Origin: BQOK01 sp048388525
Lineage (GTDB): Bacteria; Bacillota; Clostridia; Oscillospirales; Ruminococcaceae
Reading direction: 5' to 3'
Assembly: GCF_048388525.1 (NCBI RefSeq)
Contig: NZ_DBGCTQ010000038.1
Coordinates: 1 to 64,000, forward strand
Length of the DNA stretch: 64,000 nucleotides
The notes beneath the pieces are model-generated. The model made no database searches and had not been told where the DNA came from. It worked only from the letters and a program-made list of their open reading frames with translations. The position numbers and the translations under genes are program-made. Below are positions 25,321 through 33,881 of this stretch, one piece after another; the stretch's first letter is position 1; every line of letters begins with the position of its first letter.

Positions 25321-27294
25321 TTATTTTTCGGCGGGCGCCTTGTTTGCCGCGGGCTGTTTTGCCCCGGTGCGTTTTGCGGCCGGCTTCTTTTTTGCGGCCG
25401 GCTTTTCCGGCGCGGGCACGGCAAAATACACGGTGCTCATGGCCGGCAGGGTAAGCGAGATGCTCTGTTCAAACCCGTGCAGGGGCACCTTGCGGCTGCG
25501 GACCGTTTTGTTATGTACCCCGCTTCCGCCGTAAGCCGCATCGTCGCTGGAGAGCAGCTCTTTGTAGCAGCCCGGCGCCGGCACGCCCATCTGGTAACCA
25601 TCCCGCTGAACGGGGTTGAAGTTGCAGACCACCAGTACCATTCTGCCCGCCGCATCCCGCCGCAGGAACGCAATGACCGATTGCTGGTTGTCGTCCGGCA
25701 CGATCCACTGGAACCCCTCCCAGCTGTAATCCACCTGCCAGAACGCGGGGGTCTCGGTATAAAAATGGTTCAGCGCCTTCACATAAGCCGCAAGCTGGCG
25801 GTGCTCCTGGTAGTCCATCAGCATCCAGTCCAGGGGCTTTGCCTCGTTCCACTCGATGAACTGGCCGAACTCCTGCCCCATAAACAGCAGTTTTTTGCCC
25901 GGGTGGGCCATCATGTACCCGTAAAACGTGCGCAGGTTCGCAAACTTCGCCTCGTAGTCGCCCGGCATTTTATTGATCAGGCTGCACTTGCCGTGCACCA
26001 CCTCGTCGTGGCTGATGGGCAGCACAAAATTCTCGCTGAAGGCATAAAAGAAGCTGAACGTGACCTTGTTGTGATTGCCGGCCCGGAACAGCGGGTCGGT
26101 GCTCATGTAGGCCAGCATGTCGTTCATCCAGCCCATGTTCCACTTGAAGTTGAAACCCAGGCCCCCATCCGCCGCCGGGCGCGACACCATGGGCCAGGCC
26201 GTGGATTCCTCGGCGATCATGAGCTTGTGGGGGTGGCGGCCCAGAATGGTCTCGTTGAGCTTGCGCAAAAAGGCGATGGCCTCCAGGTTTTCCTTGCCGC
26301 CGTGGCAGTTGGGCTCCCACTCGCCGTCCCTGCGGTTGTAATCCAGGTACAGCATGGAGGCCACGGCGTCCACCCGCAAACCGTCGATGTGGTACTGCTC
26401 CACCCAGAACAGCGCGCTGGACACCAAAAACGATTCCACCTCCGGCATACCATAGTTGAACACCATGGTGCCCCACTCTTTGTGTTCCCCGCGGCGGGGG
26501 TTCGGGTCCTCGTAGCAGGGCGCGCCGTCAAACATGTACAGCCCGAACCCGTCTTTCGGAAAATGTGCGGGCACCCAGTCCATGATCACCCCAATACCGC
26601 CCTGGTGGCACTTGTCCACAAACGTCATAAAATCCTTGGGGGTTCCGTAGCGGCTGGTGGGCGCAAAGTAGCCGGTGACCTGGTAGCCCCAGCTGCCGTC
26701 GAAGGGGTGTTCGGTAATGGGCAGCAGCTCCAGGTGGGTGTAGCCCATCTGTTGTAAGTACGGCACCAGCTGGTCGGCCAGTTCGGCGTAATTGTAGGGC
26801 GAGCCGTCCTCCTTCATGCGCCAGCTGCCCGCGTGCAGTTCGTAAATGTTCATGGGGCTGTTCACCGGGTCGGCTTTTTTCTGCGCTTTTTCCCAGGCCT
26901 CGTCGCCCCAGGCATAGCCGCCGATGTCGTACACCTTGCTCCCGTTGGAGGGGCGGGTTTCGGCGTGCAGCGCGTAGGGGTCGGCTTTGAACAGCAGCTC
27001 ATCGCCGGCAGAGGTAATGCAGTACTTGTACACATCGTATTCCTGAATCCCCGGGATAAACGCCTCCCACACGCCGTCTTCCAGCTTTTGCATGGGGTGG
27101 CTGCCGGGCACCCAACGGTTGAAATCCCCCACCACGCTCACAGCCCTGGCATGGGGGGCCCAGGTGCGGAACACCACGCCCCGCTCGCCGCCCTGCTCTT
27201 CAAAATGGGCGCCAAAAAAGCGATATGCCTCAAAATTGTTGCCCTGCTTGAACAGATATACGGGCAGCTCCGCCTGTTTATGTTGGTTTTTCAA
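25321..27294 (-). CDS. glgB: 1,4-alpha-glucan branching enzyme with Lys/Ala/Pro-rich tail
   Basis: GlgB introduces alpha-1,6 branches into glycogen. The 657-aa GH13 protein has an N-terminal CBM48 (VVFRTWAPHARAVSVVGDFN), the catalytic barrel with nucleophile in GLRVDAVASMLYLDY, acid/base in LMIAEEST and transition-state Asp in ISHDEVVHGK, and a C-terminal beta domain. The last about 30 residues are an added tail of Lys, Ala and Pro, not part of the enzyme fold. A TTG at 27294 is chosen as start since GGGAGGGAG precedes it; the ATG at 27327 has no ribosome binding site. It is first in the glg operon. Confidence 0.95.
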   Translation of the reverse strand: MKNQHKQAELPVYLFKQGNNFEAYRFFGAHFEEQGGERGVVFRTWAPHARAVSVVGDFNRWVPGSHPMQKLEDGVWEAFIPGIQEYDVYKYCITSAGDELLFKADPYALHAETRPSNGSKVYDIGGYAWGDEAWEKAQKKADPVNSPMNIYELHAGSWRMKEDGSPYNYAELADQLVPYLQQMGYTHLELLPITEHPFDGSWGYQVTGYFAPTSRYGTPKDFMTFVDKCHQGGIGVIMDWVPAHFPKDGFGLYMFDGAPCYEDPNPRRGEHKEWGTMVFNYGMPEVESFLVSSALFWVEQYHIDGLRVDAVASMLYLDYNRRDGEWEPNCHGGKENLEAIAFLRKLNETILGRHPHKLMIAEESTAWPMVSRPAADGGLGFNFKWNMGWMNDMLAYMSTDPLFRAGNHNKVTFSFFYAFSENFVLPISHDEVVHGKCSLINKMPGDYEAKFANLRTFYGYMMAHPGKKLLFMGQEFGQFIEWNEAKPLDWMLMDYQEHRQLAAYVKALNHFYTETPAFWQVDYSWEGFQWIVPDDNQQSVIAFLRRDAAGRMVLVVCNFNPVQRDGYQMGVPAPGCYKELLSSDDAAYGGSGVHNKTVRSRKVPLHGFEQSISLTLPAMSTVYFAVPAPEKPAAKKKPAAKRTGAKQPAANKAPAEK

Positions 27295-27338
27295 GCTGTC
27301 TCCCTCCCGGGGGCGCAAACGCCCCATTCGTTACCTCT

Positions 27339-27367
27339 ATCTTACTCATTTTAAGGGCATTTTTCAA
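27339..27367 (-). promoter_or_regulatory. Promoter of the glycogen operon
   Basis: Read on the minus strand: -35 TTGAAA (27362-27367), 17-base spacer, -10 TAAGAT (27339-27344). A second possible pair, TTGATT and TATGAC, lies about 40 bases further upstream. The rest of the gap up to 27567 shows no gene. Confidence 0.55.
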
Positions 27368-27567
27368 GGGTTTTCTGTCATAAACAGCTAAAAATGTAAA
27401 ATCAATCTTTTGTGTTTTATACACTTTTAACAATGTTGTTGAATGTTCCTTGGAGATTCTTTCAGTTTTACGCCGAAGAACGGTTTCACTGTCGTTTTAT
27501 TGCCCCGCCATCAAAACTTTCCCAAACGCGCCCGCCGCCCCTGGCAGGCCCGCCGCTGCAGCGCGGC

Positions 27568-27601
27568 AAAAAGGGCGGGGAACGCACCGCGTCCCCCGCC
27601 C
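27568..27601 (-). terminator. Terminator of the nanA-epimerase-kinase operon
   Basis: On the minus strand, stem GGGCGGGGGACGC with GCGTTCCCCGCCC (3-nt loop), followed by TTTTTG. Confidence 0.85.
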
Positions 27602-27609
27602 ACAGCGGT

Positions 27610-28491
27610 TCAGCATGCCGGGCCGCCCTCCAGCGCAAGCCAGCCCGCGCCCAGCAGCCCCGCCCGGTTGCCCAGCTCCGCCGCCAGCAGCCTGAGCTCC
27701 CGAAAGCTGGGTTTTGTGTTGGGCGCACACAGCGCCTCCAGCTGCTCCAGCACCCAGGGCTGCTCCATCACGCCGCCCCCCAGCACCAGCGCCTCGGGGT
27801 TCAAAAGGTGGTTCAGGCTGATGAGCCCCGCCGCCACCTCGGCCAGCCAGGCGCGCACCACGGCCTTTACCTGCGGCTCGGCCAGCCGCGCAAAAATGGC
27901 CCGTCCGTCCGTGAGGGCCGGGTCGGCGGCTTTTGCCCGGGCCACCAGCGCGGTGGCGCTGGCATACCGCTCGTAGGTGCCGGTGCCCACCTGCCCGGGC
28001 CGAAGCGCCTCGGGGTGGGTCACAAGGCCGCCCACCTCGCCGGCAGAAAACCGGCTGCCCCGGTAAAGCCCGCCCGAAAGGATCAGCGCGCCGCCCACGC
28101 CGGTGCCGTAGCTCACGAACACAAAATGCTCCAAACCGCGGCCCGCGCCGAACCTGGCCTCGCCCACGGCGGCGGCGTTGGCATCGTTTTCCACGGTGAC
28201 CGGCAGGCCGGTGAGCTGCCACAGGATCTCCCGCACGGGCAGGCCGGTATACCCGGGAATGTTGTCGGCCAGGCGGATTGCGCCCGCGTCGGTGTCCACC
28301 TCGCCGCAGGTGCAAACGCCCAGCGCCCCGATTCCCCGCATGCCCGCCGCAATCTGTGCGGCCTGCTCCAGCACGGCGCGGCCGCCCTCGGCGGCCCTGG
28401 TGGGCGCGCTGGCAAGGTCCGTGAGCGCGCCGTTTTCCAGCACGCCGCTCTTGATGGCAGTCCCGCCGATGTCGATGCATCCAACTCGCAT
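27610..28491 (-). CDS. nanK: ROK family sugar kinase, likely N-acetylmannosamine kinase
   Basis: This 293-aa ROK kinase has the ATP-phosphate loop CIDIGGTAIKSG, the catalytic ENDANAAAVGEA, and SYGTGVGGALI. The ROK zinc motif (CxCGxxGC) is absent: the segment reads GGLVTHPEALRPGQVGTGTY, as in some zinc-free family members. The start at 28491 has GGGAGGAA; the longer frame is not supported. Its place directly after NanA and an AGE-type epimerase makes N-acetylmannosamine to its 6-phosphate the probable reaction. Glucokinase is the alternative, given the adjacent glycogen operon, but that operon is separately promoted. Confidence 0.82.
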   Translation of the reverse strand: MRVGCIDIGGTAIKSGVLENGALTDLASAPTRAAEGGRAVLEQAAQIAAGMRGIGALGVCTCGEVDTDAGAIRLADNIPGYTGLPVREILWQLTGLPVTVENDANAAAVGEARFGAGRGLEHFVFVSYGTGVGGALILSGGLYRGSRFSAGEVGGLVTHPEALRPGQVGTGTYERYASATALVARAKAADPALTDGRAIFARLAEPQVKAVVRAWLAEVAAGLISLNHLLNPEALVLGGGVMEQPWVLEQLEALCAPNTKPSFRELRLLAAELGNRAGLLGAGWLALEGGPAC

Positions 28492-28551
28492 TGGCGTTTT
28501 CCTCCCTTTTAAAGCCGGTCCGGGCGCCGGCCGTTTTTCAAACACACCCGC

Positions 28552-29763
28552 TCAGCGGGCCAGGATCTGGCTGATGGTCTGGTCCACCATCACCAGCATG
28601 CGGGGCAGGTGGAAGGGCCCCTTGAAGGTGGAACCCTTGCAGGGGGGCTCGGTGGGCTTGCCGTCCCGCCGCAGATAGCCGTACCACTCGCCGTATTCAG
28701 GGTCACTGAACACCTTTTTGCAGTAGTCCAGCGCCTTGTCAAAGATCGCCAGGTACTTGTCGTCGCCCAAGTCCCGGTACAGCATCATGCTGGCGATCAG
28801 CAGCTCGTCGTGGGGCCACCACAGCTTCATGTCGTGCTCGTAGGCCTCAGGGGGCAGGCCCTTGCAGTCGATGAAGTACAAAAGGCCGCCGTACTCGCTG
28901 TCCCAGCCGGCCTCATAGGCGTAATCGAACACGTTCTGGGCTTTTTGGTGCAGCGCAGCGTTCTGCTCGTAGTTCGCCTGCTCCATCAAAAACCAGCTGC
29001 ACTCAATGTCGTGCCCCGGGTTCACCACCCGCCCCGCGGTAAAATCCATCTGCAATTCGCCGTTCATGCCCACGGTTTCCAGCGTGCACTTCATCTCCGG
29101 CTTGTGATGGTATTTAAAAATGGTCTCGCAGCATTCCCTGGCCCGCGCGTCGTACAGCGCGGTGCGCTCGGGGTCGCAGCGGCGCATCACGGCGGTGATG
29201 TTCAGGTAGATCATGGGGTCGGCCAGCGCGCGGCCGGTCCGGGTCTCCGGGATGGTCTTGGGGCCAAGGCCGGTGGGGTCCTGGATCAGGCCGTTGTTGA
29301 GCTGGTAGATCAGCTCATAGGCCGCGCGGGCCCGCTCAAGGCAGGCCGCATCGCCGGTCACCCCGTAATACTCGGCGTTGGCCATGGCGTAAAAGCCCTC
29401 GGAAAAACAGTAGCGGCGCTGGCGCAGGGGCCTGCCGTCCGCCGTAACAGTAAAATACAGCCGGCCGCCCGCCGCCCGGTTCACGCAGTGCTCTTCCAAA
29501 AAGTCGATGCAGCTTTTGCTGGCGTCCAGCCACTCCTGCTTTTTGCCGTAAACACGGCATAGGTAGGCAAAAATCCAGCCGCAGCGGCCCTGCATCCACA
29601 CGCTCTTGTCGGTGGAAAAGACCTTTCCGGTGCGGTCCAGGCAGGTATAAACGCCGCCGTGCTGGTGGTCCATGCCGTTTTTGAGCCAGAACTCAAGGCA
29701 GCGGTCCAGCTCCTGCCGCACCCAGGCCTGGGTGGCTTTTAGTTCCTGTGCGTGTTTGTCCAT
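28552..29763 (-). CDS. AGE family N-acylglucosamine 2-epimerase
   Basis: This 403-aa alpha/alpha-barrel protein belongs to the N-acylglucosamine 2-epimerase (renin-binding protein) family. Typical blocks are FWLKNGMDHQHGGVYTCLDR, KSVWMQGRCGWIFAYL, FSEGFYAMANAEYY, GHDIECSWFLMEQA and LWWPHDELLIA, containing the catalytic His residues. The start at 29763 has AAGGAGAG. Lying between nanA and a ROK kinase, it probably converts N-acetylmannosamine to N-acetylglucosamine, replacing the usual NanE 6-phosphate epimerase. If so, the kinase might also act on GlcNAc; the order of steps is open. Confidence 0.85.
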   Translation of the reverse strand: MDKHAQELKATQAWVRQELDRCLEFWLKNGMDHQHGGVYTCLDRTGKVFSTDKSVWMQGRCGWIFAYLCRVYGKKQEWLDASKSCIDFLEEHCVNRAAGGRLYFTVTADGRPLRQRRYCFSEGFYAMANAEYYGVTGDAACLERARAAYELIYQLNNGLIQDPTGLGPKTIPETRTGRALADPMIYLNITAVMRRCDPERTALYDARARECCETIFKYHHKPEMKCTLETVGMNGELQMDFTAGRVVNPGHDIECSWFLMEQANYEQNAALHQKAQNVFDYAYEAGWDSEYGGLLYFIDCKGLPPEAYEHDMKLWWPHDELLIASMMLYRDLGDDKYLAIFDKALDYCKKVFSDPEYGEWYGYLRRDGKPTEPPCKGSTFKGPFHLPRMLVMVDQTISQILAR

Positions 29764-29846
29764 GGTACTTCTCTCCTTTGGGGGCTTTGCCCGCAAAATC
29801 TCCAAACGCCAGGGCTCCGCAGCGGGGCCCTGGCGGGGGTGCGTTT

Positions 29847-30764
29847 TCAGCAGTATTTTTCGATCGCGGCGCTGATCATGCCGGCGCATTTCTGCACCTG
29901 GGGCATATCTTCGGGGAAAAGGTTCGGCATGGGTTTGCGCACCCCGCCGATGTCAATCCCCTCGCGGATGCGCAGGATCTCCTTCATCACCGCGTACAGG
30001 TTGCCCCGGCATTCGCACATGGCGTAAATGATCTCGTCAATGGCGTACTGCACCGCCAGGGCCTCGTCCATTTTCTGTTCGCGCAGCAGGGCGTCGGCCT
30101 TTAAAAACAGCTCGGGCATCACGCCGTAGGTGCCGCCAATGCCGCCGTCCGCGCCAATGGCCCGGCCCGCAATGAACTGCTCGTCCGGGCCGTTGAACAC
30201 CACAAAGTCCGGCCCGCCCTCCATTTTGAACATCTGGATGTCCTGCACCGGCATGCTGCTGTTCTTCACAGCCACCACCCGGGGGTTTTTGCGCATCTCG
30301 CGGAACAGGGGCATGGTAAGCGCCACCCCCGCCAGCTGCGGGATGTTATAAATCACAAAATCGGTGTTCGGGGCCGCGCCCGAAATATCGTTCCAATACT
30401 GGGCGATGGCGTGCTCGGGCAGGTGGAAATAAATGGGCGGGATGGAAGCGATGGCGTCCACACCCTGGCTCTCGGCATAGGCGGCCAGCTCCATGCTGTC
30501 GGCCGTGTTGTTGCAGCCCACATGGGCGATCACCGTAAGCTTTCCTCTGGCCTCGCTCATCACCGCTTCAATAATGGTCTTTTTCTCCGCAACGCTCTGG
30601 TAAATCCCCTCGCCGGAAGAGCCGCAGATATAGACTCCCCTGACCCCTTTGGCAATAAAATGGCGGGTGAGCAGCTTCACCCGCTCGGCGCTCACGGCCC
30701 CCTGCTGGTCGTAACAGGCGTAGAAGGCGGGAATAACGCCCTGGTACTTGGAACTGTCTTTCAT
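29847..30764 (-). CDS. nanA: N-acetylneuraminate lyase
   Basis: NanA splits sialic acid (Neu5Ac) into N-acetylmannosamine and pyruvate. The 305-aa class I aldolase has GSSGEG near residue 50 (carboxylate binding), FVIYNIPQLAG with the catalytic Tyr, VVAVKNSS with the Schiff-base Lys, and GADGGIGGTYGVMPELF. The start at 30764 has AAAGGAG. It is the first gene of a three-gene minus-strand unit with the epimerase and kinase. It is divergent from an RpiR regulator, with a near-perfect palindrome (30823-30845) between them, and so is probably sialic-acid-inducible. Other DHDPS-family aldolases are possible, but the neighbours support NanA. Confidence 0.9.
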   Translation of the reverse strand: MKDSSKYQGVIPAFYACYDQQGAVSAERVKLLTRHFIAKGVRGVYICGSSGEGIYQSVAEKKTIIEAVMSEARGKLTVIAHVGCNNTADSMELAAYAESQGVDAIASIPPIYFHLPEHAIAQYWNDISGAAPNTDFVIYNIPQLAGVALTMPLFREMRKNPRVVAVKNSSMPVQDIQMFKMEGGPDFVVFNGPDEQFIAGRAIGADGGIGGTYGVMPELFLKADALLREQKMDEALAVQYAIDEIIYAMCECRGNLYAVMKEILRIREGIDIGGVRKPMPNLFPEDMPQVQKCAGMISAAIEKYC

Positions 30765-30782
30765 AACTGATTCTCTCCTTTT

Positions 30783-30811
30783 ATAGTAACATCAATAAAA
30801 ACTTTTTTCAA
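30783..30811 (-). promoter_or_regulatory. nanA operon promoter
   Basis: Read on the minus strand: -35 TTGAAA (30806-30811), 17-base spacer, -10 TACTAT (30783-30788). Confidence 0.65.
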
Positions 30812-30822
30812 TTCAAGTTCTA

Positions 30823-30845
30823 TGCAAAAAATATATTTTTTTGCA
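30823..30845. promoter_or_regulatory. Candidate RpiR operator in the nanA/rpiR gap
   Basis: TGCAAAAAA and TTTTTTGCA form a near-perfect 23-bp palindrome 12 bases upstream of the nanA -35. The size and AT-rich core resemble RpiR-family sites. Confidence 0.5.
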
Positions 30846-30926
30846 GCGCCTCTGTTTTTTGCCACAAACCCGGGGCCTCCGCTTGTCCGTTGGAGGGCGG
30901 GCAGGCAGAAATTTTGCCCGTTTTTC

Positions 30927-30955
30927 TTGCCACCGCCCGCCCTTTCCCCTATAAT
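30927..30955 (+). promoter_or_regulatory. Promoter of rpiR regulator 1
   Basis: -35 TTGCCA (30927-30932), 17-base spacer, -10 TATAAT (30950-30955), giving a leader of about 80 nt. Confidence 0.7.
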
Positions 30956-31041
30956 GGAAATATAGGGAACGCCCCCGAAAAAGCTTCCTCTGCAAAAAAT
31001 TCTGGAACAGGCCGGGTTTCCGGTCGGCGAGGACATTCGTT

Positions 31042-31902
31042 ATGAACGATCTGACCTTTCGAATCACACAAAACTACGATAACCTGACCCCCTCGGCCCG
31101 CAAGATCGCCGACCACCTGCGCATCCACTACGCCGAGGCGCAGTACCTGTCGATCTCGGAGCTTGCCACGGAGTGCGGCGTGGCCGAGGCTACCATCTTC
31201 CGCTTTTGCCGGTCCCTGGGCTTTTCCGGCTACAACGAGCTGCGGCTTGCCATGGCAAAAGCGAGCCTGGGCGATACCAGCCAGCCCTATGCGGCTTACA
31301 CCTCTTACGGCGAAATCACCGCGGCCGACACGGTGGAAACCATGGCCCACCGGCTGTACACCGCCAACATGGAGGCTCTGGCCGGCACCCTGGCCCGCAC
31401 CGACGAGGCGGCCGTGCTGAAGGCGGGCGATCTGCTGGAAAAAGCCGGCAAGGTATATTGTTTTGGCAGCGGGGGCAGCCAGATCATCGCCATGGAGGCC
31501 TGGAGCCGCTTTTTGACCATATCGGCCAAATTCTTCACCATCCAGGACGGTCATGCCCAGGTCATGGCCGCCAGCCTGCTGGCGCCGGATGACGTGGTGC
31601 TGTATGTCTCGTACTCCGGCTCCACCCGGGAGGCGGCAGACGTGCTGGGGCCCGCCCGCGCCCGCGGCGCGAAGGTGCTGCTCGTGACCCACGACGCCGA
31701 CTCGCCCGCCACCGGGCTGGCCGATGTGGTGCTGCTGTGCGGCGGCCACGAGGGGCCGTTGCAGGCGGGCAGCATCGCTGCCAAAATGGCGCTGCTGTTT
31801 GTGGTGGACCTGCTGGTAAACGAGTACTGCCGCCGCAACAAGCAGGCCACCATGCGCAACAAGGACCTCACCACCAGCGCGCTGGCCTGCCGCCATCTGT
31901 AA
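31042..31902 (+). CDS. RpiR family (HTH-SIS) transcriptional regulator 1
   Basis: This 286-aa regulator has an N-terminal RpiR helix-turn-helix (LSISELATECGVAEATIFRF, then CRSLGFSGYNELRLAMAK) and a C-terminal SIS sugar-phosphate-binding domain (FGSGGSQIIAMEAWSRF; VSYSGSTREAADVLGPARARG). It is divergent from nanA and convergent with an esterase gene. Its relation to the second RpiR at 36605 (same GVAEATIFRFC-type helix and the same SIS layout) indicates duplication within the sialic acid locus. By analogy with NanR-type RpiR proteins the effector would be an amino-sugar phosphate; not shown here. Confidence 0.9.
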   Translation: MNDLTFRITQNYDNLTPSARKIADHLRIHYAEAQYLSISELATECGVAEATIFRFCRSLGFSGYNELRLAMAKASLGDTSQPYAAYTSYGEITAADTVETMAHRLYTANMEALAGTLARTDEAAVLKAGDLLEKAGKVYCFGSGGSQIIAMEAWSRFLTISAKFFTIQDGHAQVMAASLLAPDDVVLYVSYSGSTREAADVLGPARARGAKVLLVTHDADSPATGLADVVLLCGGHEGPLQAGSIAAKMALLFVVDLLVNEYCRRNKQATMRNKDLTTSALACRHL

Positions 31903-31912
31903 AACGCAAACG

Positions 31913-31946
31913 CTCCTTCCGCCGCCCCGTGCGGCGGGAGTTTTTT
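31913..31946 (+). terminator. Terminator of rpiR regulator 1
   Basis: Stem CCGCCGC with GCGGCGG plus outer CTCC/GGAG pairs, followed by TTTTTT. It may also stop the convergent esterase transcript. Confidence 0.75.
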
Positions 31947-31965
31947 GTCCCAAAGCGCCGCGCTC

Positions 31966-32949
31966 TCACAGCGTCTGGCCGGGCGCGCCCTCCGCCAGCA
32001 GCCACAGCAGGATCTCCTGCCAGGCGCCGGGCAGCAGCTCGTGGCCGTAGTCCGGGTAGATCACCTGGCGTTTCGGGGCCGTGATGCGGTTGTACACCGC
32101 AAACTGGCACGAGGGCGGGCAGATCATATCCGCAAGGCCGGTGTAGAACAGCACCGGGGCGGTGAGTTTCTCCGCCATCCACTGCACGTCCAGGTAACCC
32201 AGGCGTTCAAAAAACCGGGTCTCTTTTTCGTGGCGGGGATCCCGCAGGCGGAAATAAAGCTTCAACTCGTCGTAGGCGGGGTTCGGGTAATCCAGTTCCC
32301 GCACCCGGCGGAAGTCGGATAAAAAGGGGTACCCCGCCACCGTGCGTTCCATCTGCCCGGAAAGGGCCGCGCAGGCAATGGCCAGCGCTCCCCCCTGCGA
32401 AAAGCCCACGCTTGCCAGGCGCCGTTCATCCACAAACTCCAGCCCTGCCACAATGCGTGCCAGCTGCACCGTATCCAGGTAGACGCTGCGGAAAAACAGC
32501 TTGTCGGGGTCCTCCTCATCCACCCCGCGCACGATGTGCCCGCGGAAGGTGCTGCCCCCGATCTGCAGCGTGTCCTGCGAAAGGCCCGCCTGGCCCCGCA
32601 CGTCCAGCGCCGCCACCGCGATGCCGCTCTGGGCAAAGGGCAGCTTTTCGTACCAGTCGTGCGAGTGGCCCTCGTAGCCGTGAAACAGCAGCATGGCCGG
32701 GCGCGGCCCCAAAAAGCCGGTGGGGCGCATCAGCTGGGCGTGCACCCGCGCGCCGCCCACTCCCCGAAACCACAAATGCCCGCACTCCACCCCCGGCACC
32801 CGGATGGGGTCCTTTTCGTAGGTGTAACTCAAATCGGCCGTTTCCAGCTCGCCCAGGGCCCTGGCCCAATAGGCCTGCCAATCGGCGGGTCTCGGGCTTT
32901 TGCCCCGGTAGGTCTTAAGCTGTTCCAAGGGCCAGTCGATTTGCGGCAT
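31966..32949 (-). CDS. Carbohydrate esterase family 7-like acetylesterase
   Basis: This 327-aa alpha/beta hydrolase resembles acetyl xylan esterase/cephalosporin-C deacetylase (CE7/AXE1). It has a long N-terminal strand region, the oxyanion segment LLFHGYEGHSHDW, RGQAGLS (the family's RGQG-like motif), the nucleophile elbow GFSQGG, the acid Asp in GLADMICPPS and the base His in YPDYGHE. The start at 32949 follows AAAGGGG. It is the fourth gene after the sugar ABC importer genes. Removal of O-acetyl groups from imported sialic acids or other sugars is a reasonable inference, but CE7 enzymes are best known on acetylated xylo-oligosaccharides. Confidence 0.85.
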   Translation of the reverse strand: MPQIDWPLEQLKTYRGKSPRPADWQAYWARALGELETADLSYTYEKDPIRVPGVECGHLWFRGVGGARVHAQLMRPTGFLGPRPAMLLFHGYEGHSHDWYEKLPFAQSGIAVAALDVRGQAGLSQDTLQIGGSTFRGHIVRGVDEEDPDKLFFRSVYLDTVQLARIVAGLEFVDERRLASVGFSQGGALAIACAALSGQMERTVAGYPFLSDFRRVRELDYPNPAYDELKLYFRLRDPRHEKETRFFERLGYLDVQWMAEKLTAPVLFYTGLADMICPPSCQFAVYNRITAPKRQVIYPDYGHELLPGAWQEILLWLLAEGAPGQTL

Positions 32950-33040
32950 AAAAGCACGCCCCTTTCCACTCAAAATGCGGGCCGCCCTGGTGGGCGGCCC
33001 GGCTTGCCTTATTTTTCGCCGGGTCCTGCCGGCGGGCGGC

Positions 33041-33868
33041 TCAGCCCTTCACCGCGCCCATTGTAATACCCTGTGTGAAGTATTTCTGAAAGCACAGGAA
33101 CACCGTCACGATCGGCACTGCGCCCAGCGCCGCGCCCGCCATCAGCAGGCCGTAGTTCGTGGCGAACTCCGCCTGCAGGGTGGCAATGCCCAGCGCAATG
33201 GTGAGCTTCGAGCGGGAGCGCAGCATGATCAACTGCAGGAAGTAATCGTTCCAGGTGTTGATGAAGGTAAAGATGGCCAGAGCGCCGAACCCGGGCTTGA
33301 TGATGGGGCACACCACACTCAGGAAGGTGCGCAGCTCCCCCGCGCCGTCGATCCGGGCAGCCTCCAGCATTTCCGTGGGGATGGTTTCGGAGAACTGCTT
33401 CATCAAAAAGATGCCGAACGGCCAGCCCACCGTGGGCAGGATCACCGCCCACAACGTATCGGACAGATGAATGGTCGACATGATCCGCACCAGCGGCACC
33501 AGCACCACCTGCTTTGGCAGGGCCATGGCGCAGATAATCAGGCTGAACATGACCTTCTGGCCCCAAAAGCGTTTTTTGGCCAGCACATACCCCGCCAGCG
33601 AGGCGGTGATGCACACCAGGGCCATGCTGCCCAACGAGGTGACCACGCTGTTTAAAAACCAGTTCAGGGCCGGGTTTTTGAAAAGCTTCACAAAGTTATC
33701 CAGCGTGGGTTCGGTGGGGAACCACTGGGGCGGCAGCTGAATGGCCACGGTCTGGGTCTTGAACGCGCCGGTGATGATCCAGTAAAACGGGAAGATGAAA
33801 GTGAAGGCGACCACTGCCAGCACCACCATCGAAAACACCGAATACGGCGTGATTTTCTTTTTTAGCAT
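33041..33868 (-). CDS. Sugar ABC transporter permease (MalG-type)
   Basis: This 275-aa inner-membrane permease has six membrane segments and the MalG-family cytoplasmic EAA loop (EMLEAARIDGAGELRTFLSV, then VCPIIKPG) that docks to the ATPase. The AAGGAGGG site precedes the ATG at 33868. It follows the MalF-type partner by 13 bases and the binding protein before that. No ATPase is encoded here; such CUT1 importers usually share a genome-wide MsmK-like ATPase. Given the neighbours, sialic acid or a sialylated or N-acetylated sugar is the likely cargo. Confidence 0.9.
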   Translation of the reverse strand: MLKKKITPYSVFSMVVLAVVAFTFIFPFYWIITGAFKTQTVAIQLPPQWFPTEPTLDNFVKLFKNPALNWFLNSVVTSLGSMALVCITASLAGYVLAKKRFWGQKVMFSLIICAMALPKQVVLVPLVRIMSTIHLSDTLWAVILPTVGWPFGIFLMKQFSETIPTEMLEAARIDGAGELRTFLSVVCPIIKPGFGALAIFTFINTWNDYFLQLIMLRSRSKLTIALGIATLQAEFATNYGLLMAGAALGAVPIVTVFLCFQKYFTQGITMGAVKG

Positions 33869-33881
33869 CGCTCTGCCCTCC

